NCBI GenBank assembly: GCA_025094145.1
Contig: JALLLS010000021.1
Span: forward strand, 1 to 64,000
DNA: 64,000 bases
Direction: 5' to 3'
DNA from: Spinellus fusiger
Taxonomy: Eukaryota; Mucoromycota; Mucoromycetes; Mucorales; Phycomycetaceae
Part shown: in pieces, positions 47,936-60,862 of the stretch
Position numbering within the stretch: position 1 is the stretch's first letter
How the letters are laid out: each line of letters begins with the position of its first letter
Position numbers and translations under genes: made by a program
The notes under the pieces: model-generated
Seen by the model: only the letters and a program-made list of their open reading frames with translations
Database searches by the model: none
Told to the model about the DNA's origin: nothing

Positions 47936-48990
47936 CTTCATCAGTCTATTATAAAAATCAAATACATGTAAGAATCCTAGATTGAATCTATAAACATGTT
48001 GTATCTTCTTTACTTCATTAACATCTTGTTGGCTGCATAACATCTTTAGTTCAGAAAGAATAGATTGAAATACAATAAGAAAGAGGAAATAAATAGTTAT
48101 TTTATTAGTAACACTGAATAGTATCAGCTATTATTTATCATCCGTTGATGTGATGGTGTTGTCAATAGCTTCTTAGGTCCAAAGGTATTTGGTTTAGTTA
48201 ACGTACAATTAACTCTGCTCTTATTTATTCAACTTGTTTGTTATTCTTTTATATTTCTTTTATACTTTAATGATTATTACAGATAGAACTTCAAGGAAAT
48301 CACCACCAAAAGGCATACATTCTAATGCAGGCTGTTGTAATTTTATATTATCTCTGAAAGATCAATCCACTGTATTCAAATATACTACAGCTTATCATAG
48401 ATGCTTCATCACAAACCATTGATTGTGTAGCTGTTTTTTTAAAACAATTTGCTAACTGTTTGTTTCTCGTTTTTAGTGTCTAAGACCTGGAGTAACAGTA
48501 TCATTTACACCACTTAGTATATCTCTTCTTAGTGTGTCTTGGTTGTGCCGTATGAAGTTCAAGTAACCTTGCTCAATATTAGCATATACTCTATACTGAT
48601 AAAAAGGGCCTTCCAAATAAATAAAAGTGACTGGAATCATTTCTGTACATTAGTCTGAAACAGTAGTGTTTTAGTGTGCTTATCATAATATTTTGGTCAT
48701 TGAATAAGTATGTATTTATAGCCCAAACCTAACTGTCCTATAGGAAAAAAAAGTACTTATCTCATAGGATTGTATGACTGATTCATATTACTCATTCTTT
48801 ACAGTAAGCTGCCATTTCTTGGCCATATCACAATGTCTCTACTTTCTGTCTGGTATCTATCATTATTTGGACAGTTAGGATGACTTTTGCGTAAATATCC
48901 ATACTTATAACAGCCTGTATATCTATTTTGACAGTGGTTTACTAAAGAAAAGTTATTAGGTATATAATTTGGATTAACATACTTGTTCAA
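47936..48990 (-). repeat. 5' region of the Fanzor repeat, with a zinc-knuckle-like piece
   Basis: About 47945-48880 matches 14340-15275 in inverse orientation. A minus-strand frame at 48990-48799 contains CYKYGYLRKSHPNC, a degenerate CCHC knuckle (CxxYxxxxxxHxxxxC), in the same direction as the Fanzor frame. It may be an upstream exon or an unrelated gag remnant. Confidence 0.5.
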
Positions 48991-49179
48991 GAAAGTGTGA
49001 ATATAACCACACTTAATTGAGTTGAAACTTGTGAAAATAAATATCAGGACGAAATAGATAAAACATGTTCAATATTAAATAAAACACTTCAAATTTGATA
49101 TATAAGCTTCAGACTTAAGTATACCAAGGCTCAACATCTTTAATTATATAAAATAAAATAATAATACAGTTATTATTTC

Positions 49180-49830
49180 GTATGGCCTCCTTTGGCATCA
49201 ATGACTGCATAGTATCTATCCGTCATACTTTTCATTTATTGTTGTGCAAGTTCAATACTCTCTCTCCCTCCCCCATCTTCAGATAGATCCTTCAAACCTT
49301 ATACATTGGTAATAGATACCCTTCTTTATTTAATTCGTCTTTCCAAGGCTCACCAGACATGTTCAATTTAGTTCAAGTCAGGACTTTGTGCAGGTCAGTA
49401 ATCAAAGTACCCTAATTTGATATGTCTTTTCCCATTATCTGGCATAGACCCCAGTATGACAGCTAGCACCCTTTTATTGTAACAGAAACTAACTGTTCTT
49501 CTATATAGCGCAAGTCAATGTACCAAGGATGGAACTCATCAACTAAAATAGTGATATATTCGTCTTGGTTTACAGTGCTATCAACAAAGACTAATGAGCC
49601 AAATCCATTAGCCTGAAAACAGCTCTAAAACATCACACCATCGCCACCAAACTATATTGTTGGAACAATAGGATTATAACTATAACGTTCTCTAACTATT
49701 TTAATGACACAGGCATCTCTATTATTCTCTTTCATAATGTATGTTGACTCATCAGACTAAATGATACCTCTCCACTAATCACTTGTATAATAGTATTAAA
49801 AGAGATGGTTTCTTATTGACTCTAAAACAG
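49180..49830 (-). pseudogene. Tc1/mariner-type transposase relic
   Basis: Heavily mutated minus-strand remains. The part at 49460-49790 is homologous to the transposase fragment at 15324-15720 and includes the counterpart of WRGIILSDE. The region near 49350-49400 corresponds to the C-terminal SPDLNPIE-type block. Many stops. Confidence 0.6.
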
Positions 49831-52800
49831 AGACATGGTAGCAGTATTAAACCTTGAACACATTACTAAAAGTTTAAGATAATTCTCCAATTACCCAACA
49901 AGATTCTGTAGATAGGTATTAAGTCATAAACACTCTCTACTTTTTGATGCTTCAAAATCAAGCTAAAGATCATTTGGATTATTGTATATAAAATATTGTA
50001 TCTAATTGAACTGTTGATATTTGTCTATTCTTTTATTATTATTACAATAATCCAAATAACTTTCATATACTTTACTTATTTCAGTTGTTCAATTTTATAT
50101 TCAAACCCTGTATTTGAAAATGATCACCATTGTCTTTTATATCGATATAAAATTAATTCCATTGTCAAAACATAGTCTACATTAACAGTTACTTCAAAGT
50201 ATTTTCATTGGCTCAAAATGGTCCCTGAATCCAACAAGTTATAATGTTTCATTGGCCAGAGAATAGTCCTTCCTTCCTTCTTGAACTATACTTGAAGGTA
50301 AACCAAAAGATGGATCGTTCTCCTCAGAGTATTAAAGTTTATTGTGATTAAAAAATTTAATTCATACCATCAAAAAAAAAGTAATTCACTATGAGTCTTC
50401 AGGGGTTATTGACTGTAATAAATGAGACAAAACATAAGACAAAAAAAACATAAAACTACTATTCACTGATTTAACCTCAATACTTCACCTGACATGAGCT
50501 ATAGGTATTACACATTTATCCTAGAGACTGTTCTTTATTATCTTTTAAGATAATTTCTTGTAATAGGTAAATAAATAAAACCATATCTTTTTTATAGATC
50601 GTTAAATTTTCAAGATCTAACACCAGCAACTAAGCATTGGTATGACTGGTGACTTTTAATGTAATTGTGTACAAAGTATGTTCAGTGGAATTCTATGTAA
50701 CAGCATGTTTCAGGTAATGATAACGCCAAAAGTTTTGGCAGAAGCAGACTCAATGGGTGACTCTTACCAGCACAGCAAAAATAGGTGGGTTTTGAACAGA
50801 CTATAATATTTTAAACTAGCAATACTTATCAAGTATTTCTTAAAGGAAGGTTTAACAAGTATCGTGAAGCATTCTTATGCATAAAAAATAAGAAAATAGC
50901 CAGCTTTACTGGTGTAAGCTCGGGCATTAAACTAATGTATATTTTATATTAGAAACCAGGTGTATGGATTAAACATATATTTACTCTCATCTTTGGTACA
51001 AAAACCAACCATCATGTGTATTATATTCGTATTATAGCTTAAATAAGATGAAAAGAAAACATGTAGATTTTTTTAATATTTTAAAGTTTATCACAAGTTA
51101 ATACAGTTCACAGCCATGTTGATGATATCTTACCTTTTTCATATCTCCAAATAAACCATAAAGCACATCCTCTTTTGGCTTATAATCCGGGGATAAAGAT
51201 GATATAAGGTTACACGGTATGTTCAATAGAAAGCAGTAAAGTATCTTGATTGATATTAAAGGATGAGCAAAGTTACTCTTATTTTATCATACTTCCTACA
51301 GATGTTTAGAAAGATATTTATTTTCTCTACAAAAGTATTGTAAAATAGACAAATAATTTATGTCACACTTGCTCATGTTTAATCAACACTGTTATCCGTG
51401 GTTATAAAACATATTCTTTATTATTTTAATACTCTCTACTAAGTATTGATTGGATATCATAGAGATGAATATTGAGCGAGGGCTATATTCCCAATGATCT
51501 AAACTTATATTTAGAGGAAATTTGTTTATTTATTTATTTAATATTTCACTATAAAAGAACTATTCTTTTGGTTTAGAATATTTGGTGGTGACCATTTTCT
51601 TATTATTTTTTAGTAAGATTTATAATAGTTAATTGTCTGAAAGTTATTTTTAATTTTTTTTTTTTAAAAAAAAAAGTTCTCTCAACTCATATTGGTAAAT
51701 AAAGATAGTATTACTTTTTATATGAAAAATGAACACTTTCTGAATGTCTATACGATCCATACACACATGTATACCCCATACTTTAGCTCATTGTTAGGTT
51801 ATTACGGCTGTCTGTTCTTTTAAGATGATTCTAATTCATAGTTCTCAGATGAATTTAATAATAATACACTAGTACTTTATTAAGAATAGGATTTATCAGT
51901 AGACTTAACTAAACATTCATATAAAACTTATATTATTTATTGTAAAAAAGTTTCATAGACTATAAGAACGGTTGAGGTTCAGCAGCATAATGAGCTTCTA
52001 ACCCCAACACCAGTTCTTTGTTTTGTTTTGTTAATATAGGTGATTTCATTGGTTGGGTTAAATAGTTAGTTCCTATACACTAAGACTCGCACCAAATAGG
52101 TTGACGCTCTACATCTTCGGTACAATCCATCTTTTACGGTTTAACACTATTTCTACAAATGCACTCCATAGATAAAGACATGTGACTATATAATAAGCTA
52201 AGAAAAAGCAAGTCTATCTAACAATGCTTATAGAACATCTTGGCATGCAATCTATAGATGCAATATTTTGCTTGAATAATGTATGCACAGAGAACTTCCC
52301 TTTGGATCTTGTTATCCAATCTATCATGAATTAAGCTCAGAATGGATATAGTCAGGACTATTTGCTTTTTGTACTTAATCTAAACTCTCTTTTGCTTGAC
52401 AATGTAGATTTTCTAGATAATATCAATACATTAACAGTATGATTATAAATGCTCTTTATATTTGCACTATAAATAAAGCACAACAGGTATCGGAAGAATA
52501 AGAGAATATTCATGAAAATTAGCACTGTTTAAATTGCTATTCAAATCTGCACCTCATGTTAGTATAAGAGGATTTTATCATAGTCAACCTCAAGGTATCC
52601 TATAAGGCTCTATAGATTCAAGATTATCAAGCAAATCTTTGAATGATATGATATGTATTGAGATGAAGATATAAATATGAATAACAAGAGTGTGTTGATA
52701 AGCGAGTACTGATCTATAGATAAGATTTATATCTTGTGTTGATGTTTCTTGTATGCCTAGAATCGATGGATGATTTAAAATAAAAATGGCAAAGATCAAA

Positions 52801-53267
52801 ATAACGCTTGGTCTTTTTGTAAATAATGATTGACTCAGGAGGTCTTGAAACCTTCTGTTCAAATTATACTCTATAGAGAGTGTATGAGAAGAATAAGAGA
52901 TCATAGTCAGACATTCAATGAAGAAAAAGGCCGCCTTTAATAAGGTTTATATACCACTGATAACATTGTTATTACTACGATCTTTTATTTGTATTTTATA
53001 ATGACTATATAAACAAACTGATCTATGCATCATAAAGAATAACGATAAATAGTAACATATTATTTGATAGAGGCGAGACATAGAAATTTAGATTGATTAT
53101 TCTTTTTTTTTTAAAAAAAAAACTTTCGTAACGACACCTTCATCTGTCGTATCTTTTCGGTTGGATCAATATACCGAGATATGTGAATATTAAGCGATAC
53201 TTTATTCTCTTTGATAAAACTATAAATCTCTTATTATTTCTCTTTATTTGTCTCTCTAAAAATATTC
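49831..53267. other. Long AT-rich intergenic region, no gene seen
   Basis: No supported gene. Homopolymer palindromes of T followed by A occur at about 51654-51675 and 53104-53122, the second about 145 bp before the transporter start. A 104-codon minus-strand frame at 52590-52904 has no recognisable motif. Confidence 0.5.
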
Positions 53268-54752
53268 TTGTCATTTACTTTATCAAATAGCATGGTGTTT
53301 CATTCATATGCTGATGAAAAGAACATGTCCAGCCTTAAGGAAGATGCTGGATTTGATGGAGCCAATCATTTTCCTGAAAACCATACTCATCATCTCAGCA
53401 ATACATTTGGACATGGCAGTGCTAAAACAATCACTGCTTATTTTCATGTTGTCTGTGTTGTAGCAGGCACCGGAACCCTGAGCCTTCCCAGAGCTTTGGC
53501 AGACGGTGGTTGGATTGGGATCCTTCTTCTTCTTCTATCATACACTATGGCTGTCTACAGTGGCATTATACTTATTCGATGTCTGTATTATAAACCTGGT
53601 CAACGTTTATGCGACTATAAAGCCGTTGGAGCTGCTGCGTTTGGATGGCCTGGCTATTGCATTACGTCTTTCTTGAGTTTACTAGGATTAATCAGTTCAC
53701 CAGCATTATATCTTGTGCTAGCTGGTGGAAATTTCAATGAGCTTCTCCAAGGCACTGTAAGTCATTGTACTATTGGTGATTGTATTATAGATGTGCTTTT
53801 CTTTTTTTTTCTTTTTTTCTTTCATGCTTATCTTTTTCTTAGAGGGCTGAACTGACAGCAAAGATGTGGACTATTATTATCGGCGCCTCTCTGCTTATTC
53901 CATCTCTAGTGATGAAGACATTGCAAGAAGTTACAGCACTGGCTGCTATTGGAGCTCTTTCTACAATTATTGCTGTTCTTATAGTCCTTATACAAGCACC
54001 GATGGATTACACCTTCCATCCCGAAGTGACAGTTGTTCGAGAGAGTGTGATGTGGAGTGGGTTTCCTACTGCACTGGCTACTATTGCTTTCTCTTTTGGA
54101 GGAAACAGTACTTATCCATGTAAGTCGGGTACTACTAGAAATGGTTTGGTGACTTGTGATTATTTTAGACATTGAGCACACTTTAAAAAAGCCCCATGAA
54201 TGGAGTCGGGCTGTTATTGCCGGGCTTACCACATGCAGTTGTCTTTATCTTTTAACAGCCATTCCCGGATATTGGGCGTATGGCACTGATGTTCAGTCAC
54301 CCATCTATCTCTCTTTGCCACCTGGTCTGGGACGGTTGATATCCACCATTGTAATGACCGCCCATGTTATCTTGACCATTCCCATCTTCTCCACATCCCT
54401 CTCAACTGAGTTCGAAAACATGCTGAAAGTCAATGAGGAATATCAGGGCAAAATTGGCGCATGGACACTTCGATCACTGATTCGCGTTGTCATCACGGCT
54501 CTACTGGTGCTGTTGGCTCTTTTCATTCCTTACTTCCACATCTTCATGGGACTTATTGGTGCATTGGTAAACTGTGGTCTTGTTTTTATCATCCCCATCC
54601 TGGCTTATCTAAAGTTGACGGGTGTAAGAAACAAGCCATGGTATGAGCTGTGTTTCTGTGCCTTGACTCTGTTTGTGGGTCTGATTGGATGTGTCTTTGG
54701 CACTTTTCATTCTATTGAGGAACTAGCCATTAAAATCCAGTCCGGATCCTGA
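53268..54752 (+). CDS. AAAP-family amino-acid transporter (Aa_trans, PF01490 type)
   Basis: Three exons (53268-53756, 53843-54119, 54169-54752) encode 449 residues; the ATG at 53292 is an alternative start. The first helix carries the family signature VVAGTGTLSLPRALADGGW. Later hydrophobic segments predict about 10-11 membrane helices, with FSFGGNSTYP followed by IEHTLKKPHEW in the region that is NxxFPEVExxM-like in relatives. Family members are proton-coupled or vacuolar carriers for neutral amino acids. The long hydrophilic, His-rich N-terminus (about 50 residues) resembles fungal vacuolar AVT-type proteins, but the location and substrate are not shown. It ends in TGA, one of the few intact genes here to do so. 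Confidence 0.87.
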
Positions 54753-55478
54753 GAATGCAAATTTCTTGTATTTTTTCGGGAGCCACCCTCCGGAAAAGAA
54801 AAAAAAAGGATCTATAGCTTATATAGGGTATTCTGTTTTTCCTTTTCCTTATGTTTTTCTGTTTTTCTGTTTTTCATGTTTTTCTGTTTTTCATGTTTGA
54901 GAGAGATGAACACGTTGGGCATTGTATCTCACTTGTTTCTTCTTCTTTTCTGTATGTATATTAATAGTAATAAAAGGCTGGATGTAAATAGATAAGAAGA
55001 ATGGCAGACTTGAAAGTTAAAATAGCCTGTAACCTCAATGACGTGTTTTATTATTACTAGGATTTCTGTACTAATTCTTGTAAGTAAGAAAATAAGAAGG
55101 CTGGCAATGTGTGTTACCATGAATCTTCAAATGTGACAGGTAGAATCCATTGGTGTATCACAAAGTAGAAATGACAGATGGTTACAAGACAAACCCCCCA
55201 TCCAGATGTTTATGTATTTTCCGAGGAAAGAATAAGTGAGTTTTAGCTGAAGTTCATGGGTTTGGAAGTCAATGAAAAATCAATAATGAGATTCATCTTG
55301 TTTATCACTTATTTATTGCCTAAAAGAAGCATAGCAGACAAAGAAACGAGGCACTCTCTATGGAAATGTAAATGTAAATGAATATGTAAGTGTATCAATA
55401 AATTTGTCCATAAATAGACAAGTAGATGTGGTTGTGTTCATATGTGGTTGTATGTTAATCAGTTGAAATGACTTAATA
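54753..55478. other. 3' flank of the transporter, T-rich tandem tract
   Basis: Contains TGTTTTTC-type tandem repeats at about 54833-54898, a plausible 3'-end processing region. No gene. Confidence 0.5.
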
Positions 55479-56228
55479 GAGTGCCTTCTCCCCCAAGTAT
55501 CGTTTTCTTAAGAACAGAGCTTGCATTTGTATTGACCCAAAAGGACGCTCCCAACCCCGACCAAATGACACTTTGGTATTCTCTAATTTTCGTTTTTGTT
55601 AAGCTTTAAATTACAAATCTATTTTACTCTTTTCTTCCAGCTTGAAATAAACAAAATAAGCAGCTCTTTTTTCTAAAGATAATCAAGGCCAGATCAAAGA
55701 TGAACAGGGAAATGAGACGATAGCTTGGGAAGAGGACATTGATCCTTTCAACATTACTCTATTAACAACAGACTCGATACTGATCCCTACACAAACGTTT
55801 CCCTGTCAAAGATAGTAAAGAAATTGATGAGTACATGAGGGGGATGGTTCAAGAATTACAAGTGATAATACAGATAGAAGACGACTACAAAAAAGTACAT
55901 ACCATTTCTTCTGACAAAAAGACCATTTATTATTATTATTATTTCAATCAAATCATGCATCGGAAAGCTACTCCTTCTGCCCACAAAGCCCATCTTTATC
56001 GATAGACCTCCCAATGATGAGCTAATAAATTCAACGAAAATCCTTAGTGGAATATATCAACAGACAAAGATCCACAAGCACCAAGGCAAGGTGCAGTGGA
56101 TAGCTTAACAAAAACAAAAATTAGAGAATACCAAAGTGTCATTTGGTCGGGGTTGGGAGCGTCCTTTTGGGTCAATACAAATGCAAGCTCTGTTCTTAAG
56201 AAAACGATACTTGGGGGAGAAGGCACTG
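55479..56228. mobile_element. MITE with about 125-bp near-perfect TIRs and TA duplication
   Basis: The 750-bp element has ends 55479-55604 and 56103-56228 that are inverted copies with a single internal mismatch seen. The right terminus reads CAGTGCCTTCTCCCCCAAGT on the minus strand, a Tc1/mariner-like start; the left copy has G for the first C. TA flanks both ends (55477-55478, 56229-56230). The interior (about 500 bp) has short broken frames (for example EDIDPFNITLLTTDSILIP) with no recognised family. Confidence 0.85.
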
Positions 56229-56230
56229 TA

Positions 56231-58356
56231 CAAATATTCATACCCTAATAATGCGGAAGAATATTAGCTTCATTTGCAATTAATATTGAGAAGCCTTCAA
56301 ATGTGACAGTAATTTAAGTGTTAAATTATAATAGCGTTTTATTTATCTAATGTAATTGTATTTGCTCAATGGCCAATGTGATTGAGCAACTATTCTATCA
56401 TTCTACAGTAAGACAGTGGGGTAAAGTGTTTTAATGAATGATTTCTTCCATCGAATGGGCTGATGTCTTAAAAATACAATAGCGTCTGCTGTGAAGAAGT
56501 GATTGACGGTTGTTTACATTATACATAGGCCATGTTAAAGGTCAGTGACTACACTAATGGACTGAGTGGATGATTTGACAAAGTCATCCTAGTGAAAGAT
56601 AAACTCCTGGTGGGGAATGCCATCAAAATCAAAGCTTTTCAGAATAAAGACAGGAACAGATACCTTCATCAGCCTCCGAATCTCAGTTTAGATAGCCTAC
56701 CATGCCCAAGTAATAAATATATTTTTATTCGGCAGTAATGCTATGAGCACTGGTTATTAGCTCGAATGAGAAATATCAATGAGCTGACATGGTACAGTAT
56801 TTTAACCTAAAATTAGACGGTTAAAGGATTTGAACTGGACGATATGCAGTCTTACAATGACTCTTTAGACTCTTAAGATAGATCATAAAAAAACAGAGAC
56901 ATTGCATTGGTATTTTGTGTCTACACCTAAGAGTGTGTTGGCAGTTGTTCAAACAGATCTTTACCAGTATACAATAGCCCTAAGGATCACCAGAGTGGGT
57001 TGTATTTGTTTCTTTTTATTGGCAAGACTCGTACTGTCGTCGGGGCTACTCTCTTTGATCTTTACAGATTGTAGTGGTCTGCAGTGGTCCCTTGAAAAGT
57101 ATCTAATAATGTTTTAGATGAGGTCTATGGTATGATTACTAAATTTCACTAGGCAGCCTGTAATGATTTCTTATCAACATCCCTTTGTCCAATGGAGTTC
57201 TCTCATTTGTCAAGAAATTGTCTTTTGATCGTCTAATTTTAGGTTAAAAACCTATATCTAAACTATTACACTTATTATCATTCATACGCTATTCCTATTG
57301 ACTGGGCGCATTTCCCGTAGTGTGAATTAGTTCCATGTGATTCAAACTTCTTATTCAGTTCTAGTCTCACTCTCCCCACAGTCTTGCGACTCGCATAGAG
57401 CGATACAACACAGGCCCCTTTTTATGAAACCTATTTAGGTGAATGGACTTCACATATCACACCCCGATGAAACAATATTCCTTGAAATTCCCAAGCCAAA
57501 ATAGACTTATTACTTGCCATTTAGTACATCCATTATGACTTTTCACCCATTCATTGCGTACAAAAAAGTCACTCTGACGTGTCTTTTCCACTGGTCGGAT
57601 ATTCAATAGGGAATCTTCGCAGGTAAGGCAGTATCACCTTGCTAGATGAGCGCTAAGTAGTGTAACACACTGTCTATTTTACCCATGCCTGTTTTATACG
57701 GGCTCCATGACGGCTCTATATTAGCTTTAGTTTGGCTTTACATTGAATCCATATCAGATGTAGGCAGTGTATAAGGTTGATAAACAGAAGATTTTGTTTT
57801 TTGTTTTTTATTTTTTATTTTTTATTTTTTATTTTTTATTTTCTTATTTTCTTATTTTCTTCTTATTCATCGTCTCCCCTGAAAAAGGTCTTTGCTCTTT
57901 CAAGGGGATGTTCACAGTAAAAGAAAGATACAAGAGAAATAAACACAGGGCTGAAAATACATCTGTTGGATTCAAGACTTATAACCTGAATCGATCGAGT
58001 AACACTCTTTATTGTGCTTCTTGACATCACTCTACATTGACTGCCAGATAAATCTTACAGATAAAAAAGAAAAAGAATGAGGTCCACGCATAAAATAACG
58101 TGATCTGTAGCTTCATGTAAAAAAAGCGAAACTTTAAAGTGGGACAAACAAATCACATGAGAAGAGCAAATACTTTTTGGACAGAGTGAAACAAACTTCA
58201 GCAAAAGACCAGCAAAAAAAGAAATAAATAGCTGAGTTCAAAAATCTAATAAGTAATATGCCTATTTGACATGTCTATAAAAGAGAGGTACAAACTCATT
58301 CTCCCCTTTTCTTTATTCATTAAAAACCAACCACTACAAAGACAATTACTTGAACA
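56231..58356. other. Intergenic region, no supported gene
   Basis: Holds a T-rich tract at 57795-57860 and a pair of inverted 19-bp sequences (TTTAACCTAAAATTAGACG near 56800 and its complement near 57230-57248) that could bound a 450-bp element. The open frame at 56902-57117 is not recognisable. Confidence 0.45.
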
Positions 58357-58740
58357 ATGCTCCACACGCTATTTGCACCAATGATGGCACCTGCAACCTG
58401 TGAACTCTGTGGAAATTGGCTGCCTGGCCATAACGTATGTCCCCTAGCACACTAAGAGCAATAAAAGCAGTAGAACTTATCCCTCTCTTTATCTCTTTCA
58501 TAGGCTGGCTGCCCACGAGACGGCGTTCATCCTTCACAGTGGACATGTACCTATGCAGGTGAACTACTTTCTGATGAAGAGACTGCGTATGACACTGTCC
58601 ATAAGAATGCACATAAGAATGCACATAAGAATGCACATAATGCACATAATGCACACGAAAATCAACCTGCTATGGATGTGGACACTGCCTTTGACTCACC
58701 ACCCGCCAATGGTTCTTGGGAGATCCTTGTTTTTCCCTAA
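58357..58740 (+). CDS. Small protein with paired Cys motif and His-Lys-Asn-Ala repeats
   Basis: Two exons (58357-58434, 58504-58740) encode 104 residues. The N-terminus has CELCGNWLPGHN, followed across the intron by GCPRDGVHPSQWTCTYAGE. This gives Cys-x2-Cys plus two later Cys and nearby His residues, which could bind a metal. The centre holds three HKNA units and then HNAHNAHEN. The C-terminus is acidic with a hydrophobic end (SWEILVFP). The family is not recognised. Intron phase and splice sites are clean, which argues that it is real. It converges with the DUF1308 gene 233 bp downstream. Confidence 0.65.
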
Positions 58741-58973
58741 AAAAAAGATCAAGTTCTCTTCACATTCCTTCTACTTTATGTACATGATGTATAAATAGTG
58801 TATAAAACAAAACAAAAAACTGCCCCCCTCTCTTCCCCCTTTTTCCCTTCTTATATATACGTTCCGAAACAATAAAATAACATAATAACAATGACCTAAC
58901 TTTTTATTCAGTTATTTATTTGGTTATTTGGTTATTTATTTGGTTATTTATTTATTTATTTATAGGCACCCTT
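58741..58973. other. Convergent 3' region between two genes
   Basis: Contains AATAAA at 58872 and a tandem TTATTTGG/TTTA tract at 58909-58962, serving as 3' ends for both neighbours. Confidence 0.55.
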
Positions 58974-60382
58974 CTATAACATCTTTTGCTCAGCCAGTGA
59001 CCGTGGCTCATGACAGAGAATGAATTTCCCTGTGATACCTGCTTCTGACAATGCAGTTGCCATCCACTGAATAGAAGTAACTGTTGTGCTTTGATAACTA
59101 TATCCACTGCCAAATATATCTGCATGGAAGGCAGAGAATTGTGTTCGAATCTTCCTTCCATTATTCAACTTGCAGCGCCTTGTAGGAGGCTCAAGTAAAC
59201 AACGGAAAGCCTCCGATGGCGCATCAGACACTACTGCCACTGTCAATGAAGGCAGACAGGTCCATAGCGTAGCATCAAAGGGAGGGGTGTGTTGGTGGTG
59301 GTTCCTGAAGAGATAGGCAAAGCGGGCCTGTTCCAGTGGACCTCCCACGATCTCCACGATGCTTTTTAGACGCGTATAAGCAGAGAACACCATAAAAAGC
59401 CTCTTCTCGTGAAGAATACGGCTCAACTGGGGCAGGACAGGCTGAAAGGCCTCTCTTTTGGCTTGGACTTGTAGTGGCTCTCCTTCCACACACTCAGGAG
59501 GACATGGATGATGTGACATATTGGACAGAAGCGCCAGTACAGTACTCACGTCAAGATGAAGGGAGTCTGTGGTGATGTCGTCTGTGGTGTGAACAAGATG
59601 CCTACAAGTGGAAGAAATAGAATCGCCACTGTCCTGTGTATAGACAGTAATTCCCATGTCTCTTAATTTGTTCAACATTTGGCTCACAAAGAGATCTTCC
59701 TCAGCACACACACGCATAAAGGCAAACACAACCACTGGACGCTTAAAGTGGACGTGGTGGGCTTCAGCACTGGAAAGAAAGTCGTGTGCCTTTTTAAAGA
59801 TAGCCAACTGTTCCATGCCATACCCAGCTGGCACCTCATCATCAGAATCCTCATCAGAATCCTCATTGCCACCGTCATCTAAACAGTGCTCTAGTCCTGC
59901 CATTTCATAACGCAGAGCTTTTGCATTTTGAGCAAATACCTTGACCCACACCAATCCTCTTTCAGCCACCACATCCACCTTGATACTTTGGTGTTGAACC
60001 ATCTCTGCCCTTGATCTCCATGTAGCATCTTTTGAAGGCACAGCCACAACGCGTAATACTTCTTCTATACTGCCAACCTTTTTTATGGCCTCATAAACAG
60101 CCTCAATATGAATGAAGTTTGTAGTCTTAAGGTGTCTTTTCCTTATCCTGTCGGGCGTGTCTAGTAACTAGGCTCTGTTTTATTAGACACTTGACAAGCC
60201 CCATCAACATTCAAACTTACGCGTTCCAAAAAACATATTTCTGCAACAAGGGTTTTTATGAGTTTATGAACCCCTTCCAGAGTCCATTGTCTGAGCTCTT
60301 CCAACACTGAATAGCAGCGTTGGAGAAGAGAGCGCACAGAAGACACGAGATGTTCTTCTTGTGATTCTTCTTTACTTAACAT
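58974..60382 (-). CDS. DUF1308 protein, C7orf25/UPF0415-like
   Basis: Two exons (60382-60221 and 60125-58974) encode 437 residues if a GTAAGT donor at 60220 is joined to the CTTAAG acceptor at 60127-60126, which restores one frame. Features: TTNFIHIEAVYEAI, VDVVAERGLVWVKVFAQNAK (the conserved core of the family), an acidic loop (EDSDEDSDDE), LHLDVSTVLALLSNMSHHPC, and near the C-terminus FGSGYSYQSTTVTSIQW. The domain is thought to be PIN-like, but no enzymatic role is established. The length is close to animal C7orf25 (about 420). If the intron is not real, the frame break near 60168 would need a one-base change. Confidence 0.82.
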
Positions 60383-60860
60383 GGTGAAGAGACAGTGGGA
60401 GTTGGAGTTTAAATGTTTTATTGATTATAAAGTTTTTAAGTTTTTTTTATATAAAAATAAATAAATAAACAGCATCCTTGGCAACAATTTAGGGAATCTG
60501 TAAAACATAGCGTTAGAAAATACTCTTTGTTTTTTATGCAAAAAAAGAGAAAAGAATAAGGGTTGTTCTATATCAGGGGTACCAAAAAGTTGTTGATAAG
60601 GCCCCGAAGCGTTTTTGTCCGTCATAAATGTTCGGACTGGTGCCAGCTAAAAATCATCATACAAATAGAAAAAAAGAAAAAAGAAAAAGGAAATAGAAAC
60701 GCCTTAATTACCTTGTGTAAAGAGTTGTAAGGAAGAAGAATACACAAACAAACCACTTTTTATACAGTCTGGAATAAATTTCAGTGGCTGTTTATTTTGG
60801 CTGTCACATTGTATTATTAAAAAAAAATTTAAAATGTCAATGAGCAGTCTCTTCTTCTGG
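60383..60860. other. 5' flank of the DUF1308 gene, no gene seen
   Basis: AT-rich and A-rich tracts; the promoter presumably lies here. No recognisable site. Confidence 0.45.
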
Positions 60861-60862
60861 TA

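Noticed and set aside
51654..51675. T-run/A-run palindrome as a transcription terminator
   Set aside because: No gene ends nearby. Similar T-A runs occur inside a transporter intron (12582-12595) and before the AAAP gene, so these are AT-rich low-complexity features.
60150..60190. Frameshift in the DUF1308 gene
   Set aside because: A 94-nt intron with a consensus GTAAGT donor restores one frame, so a gene lesion is not needed.
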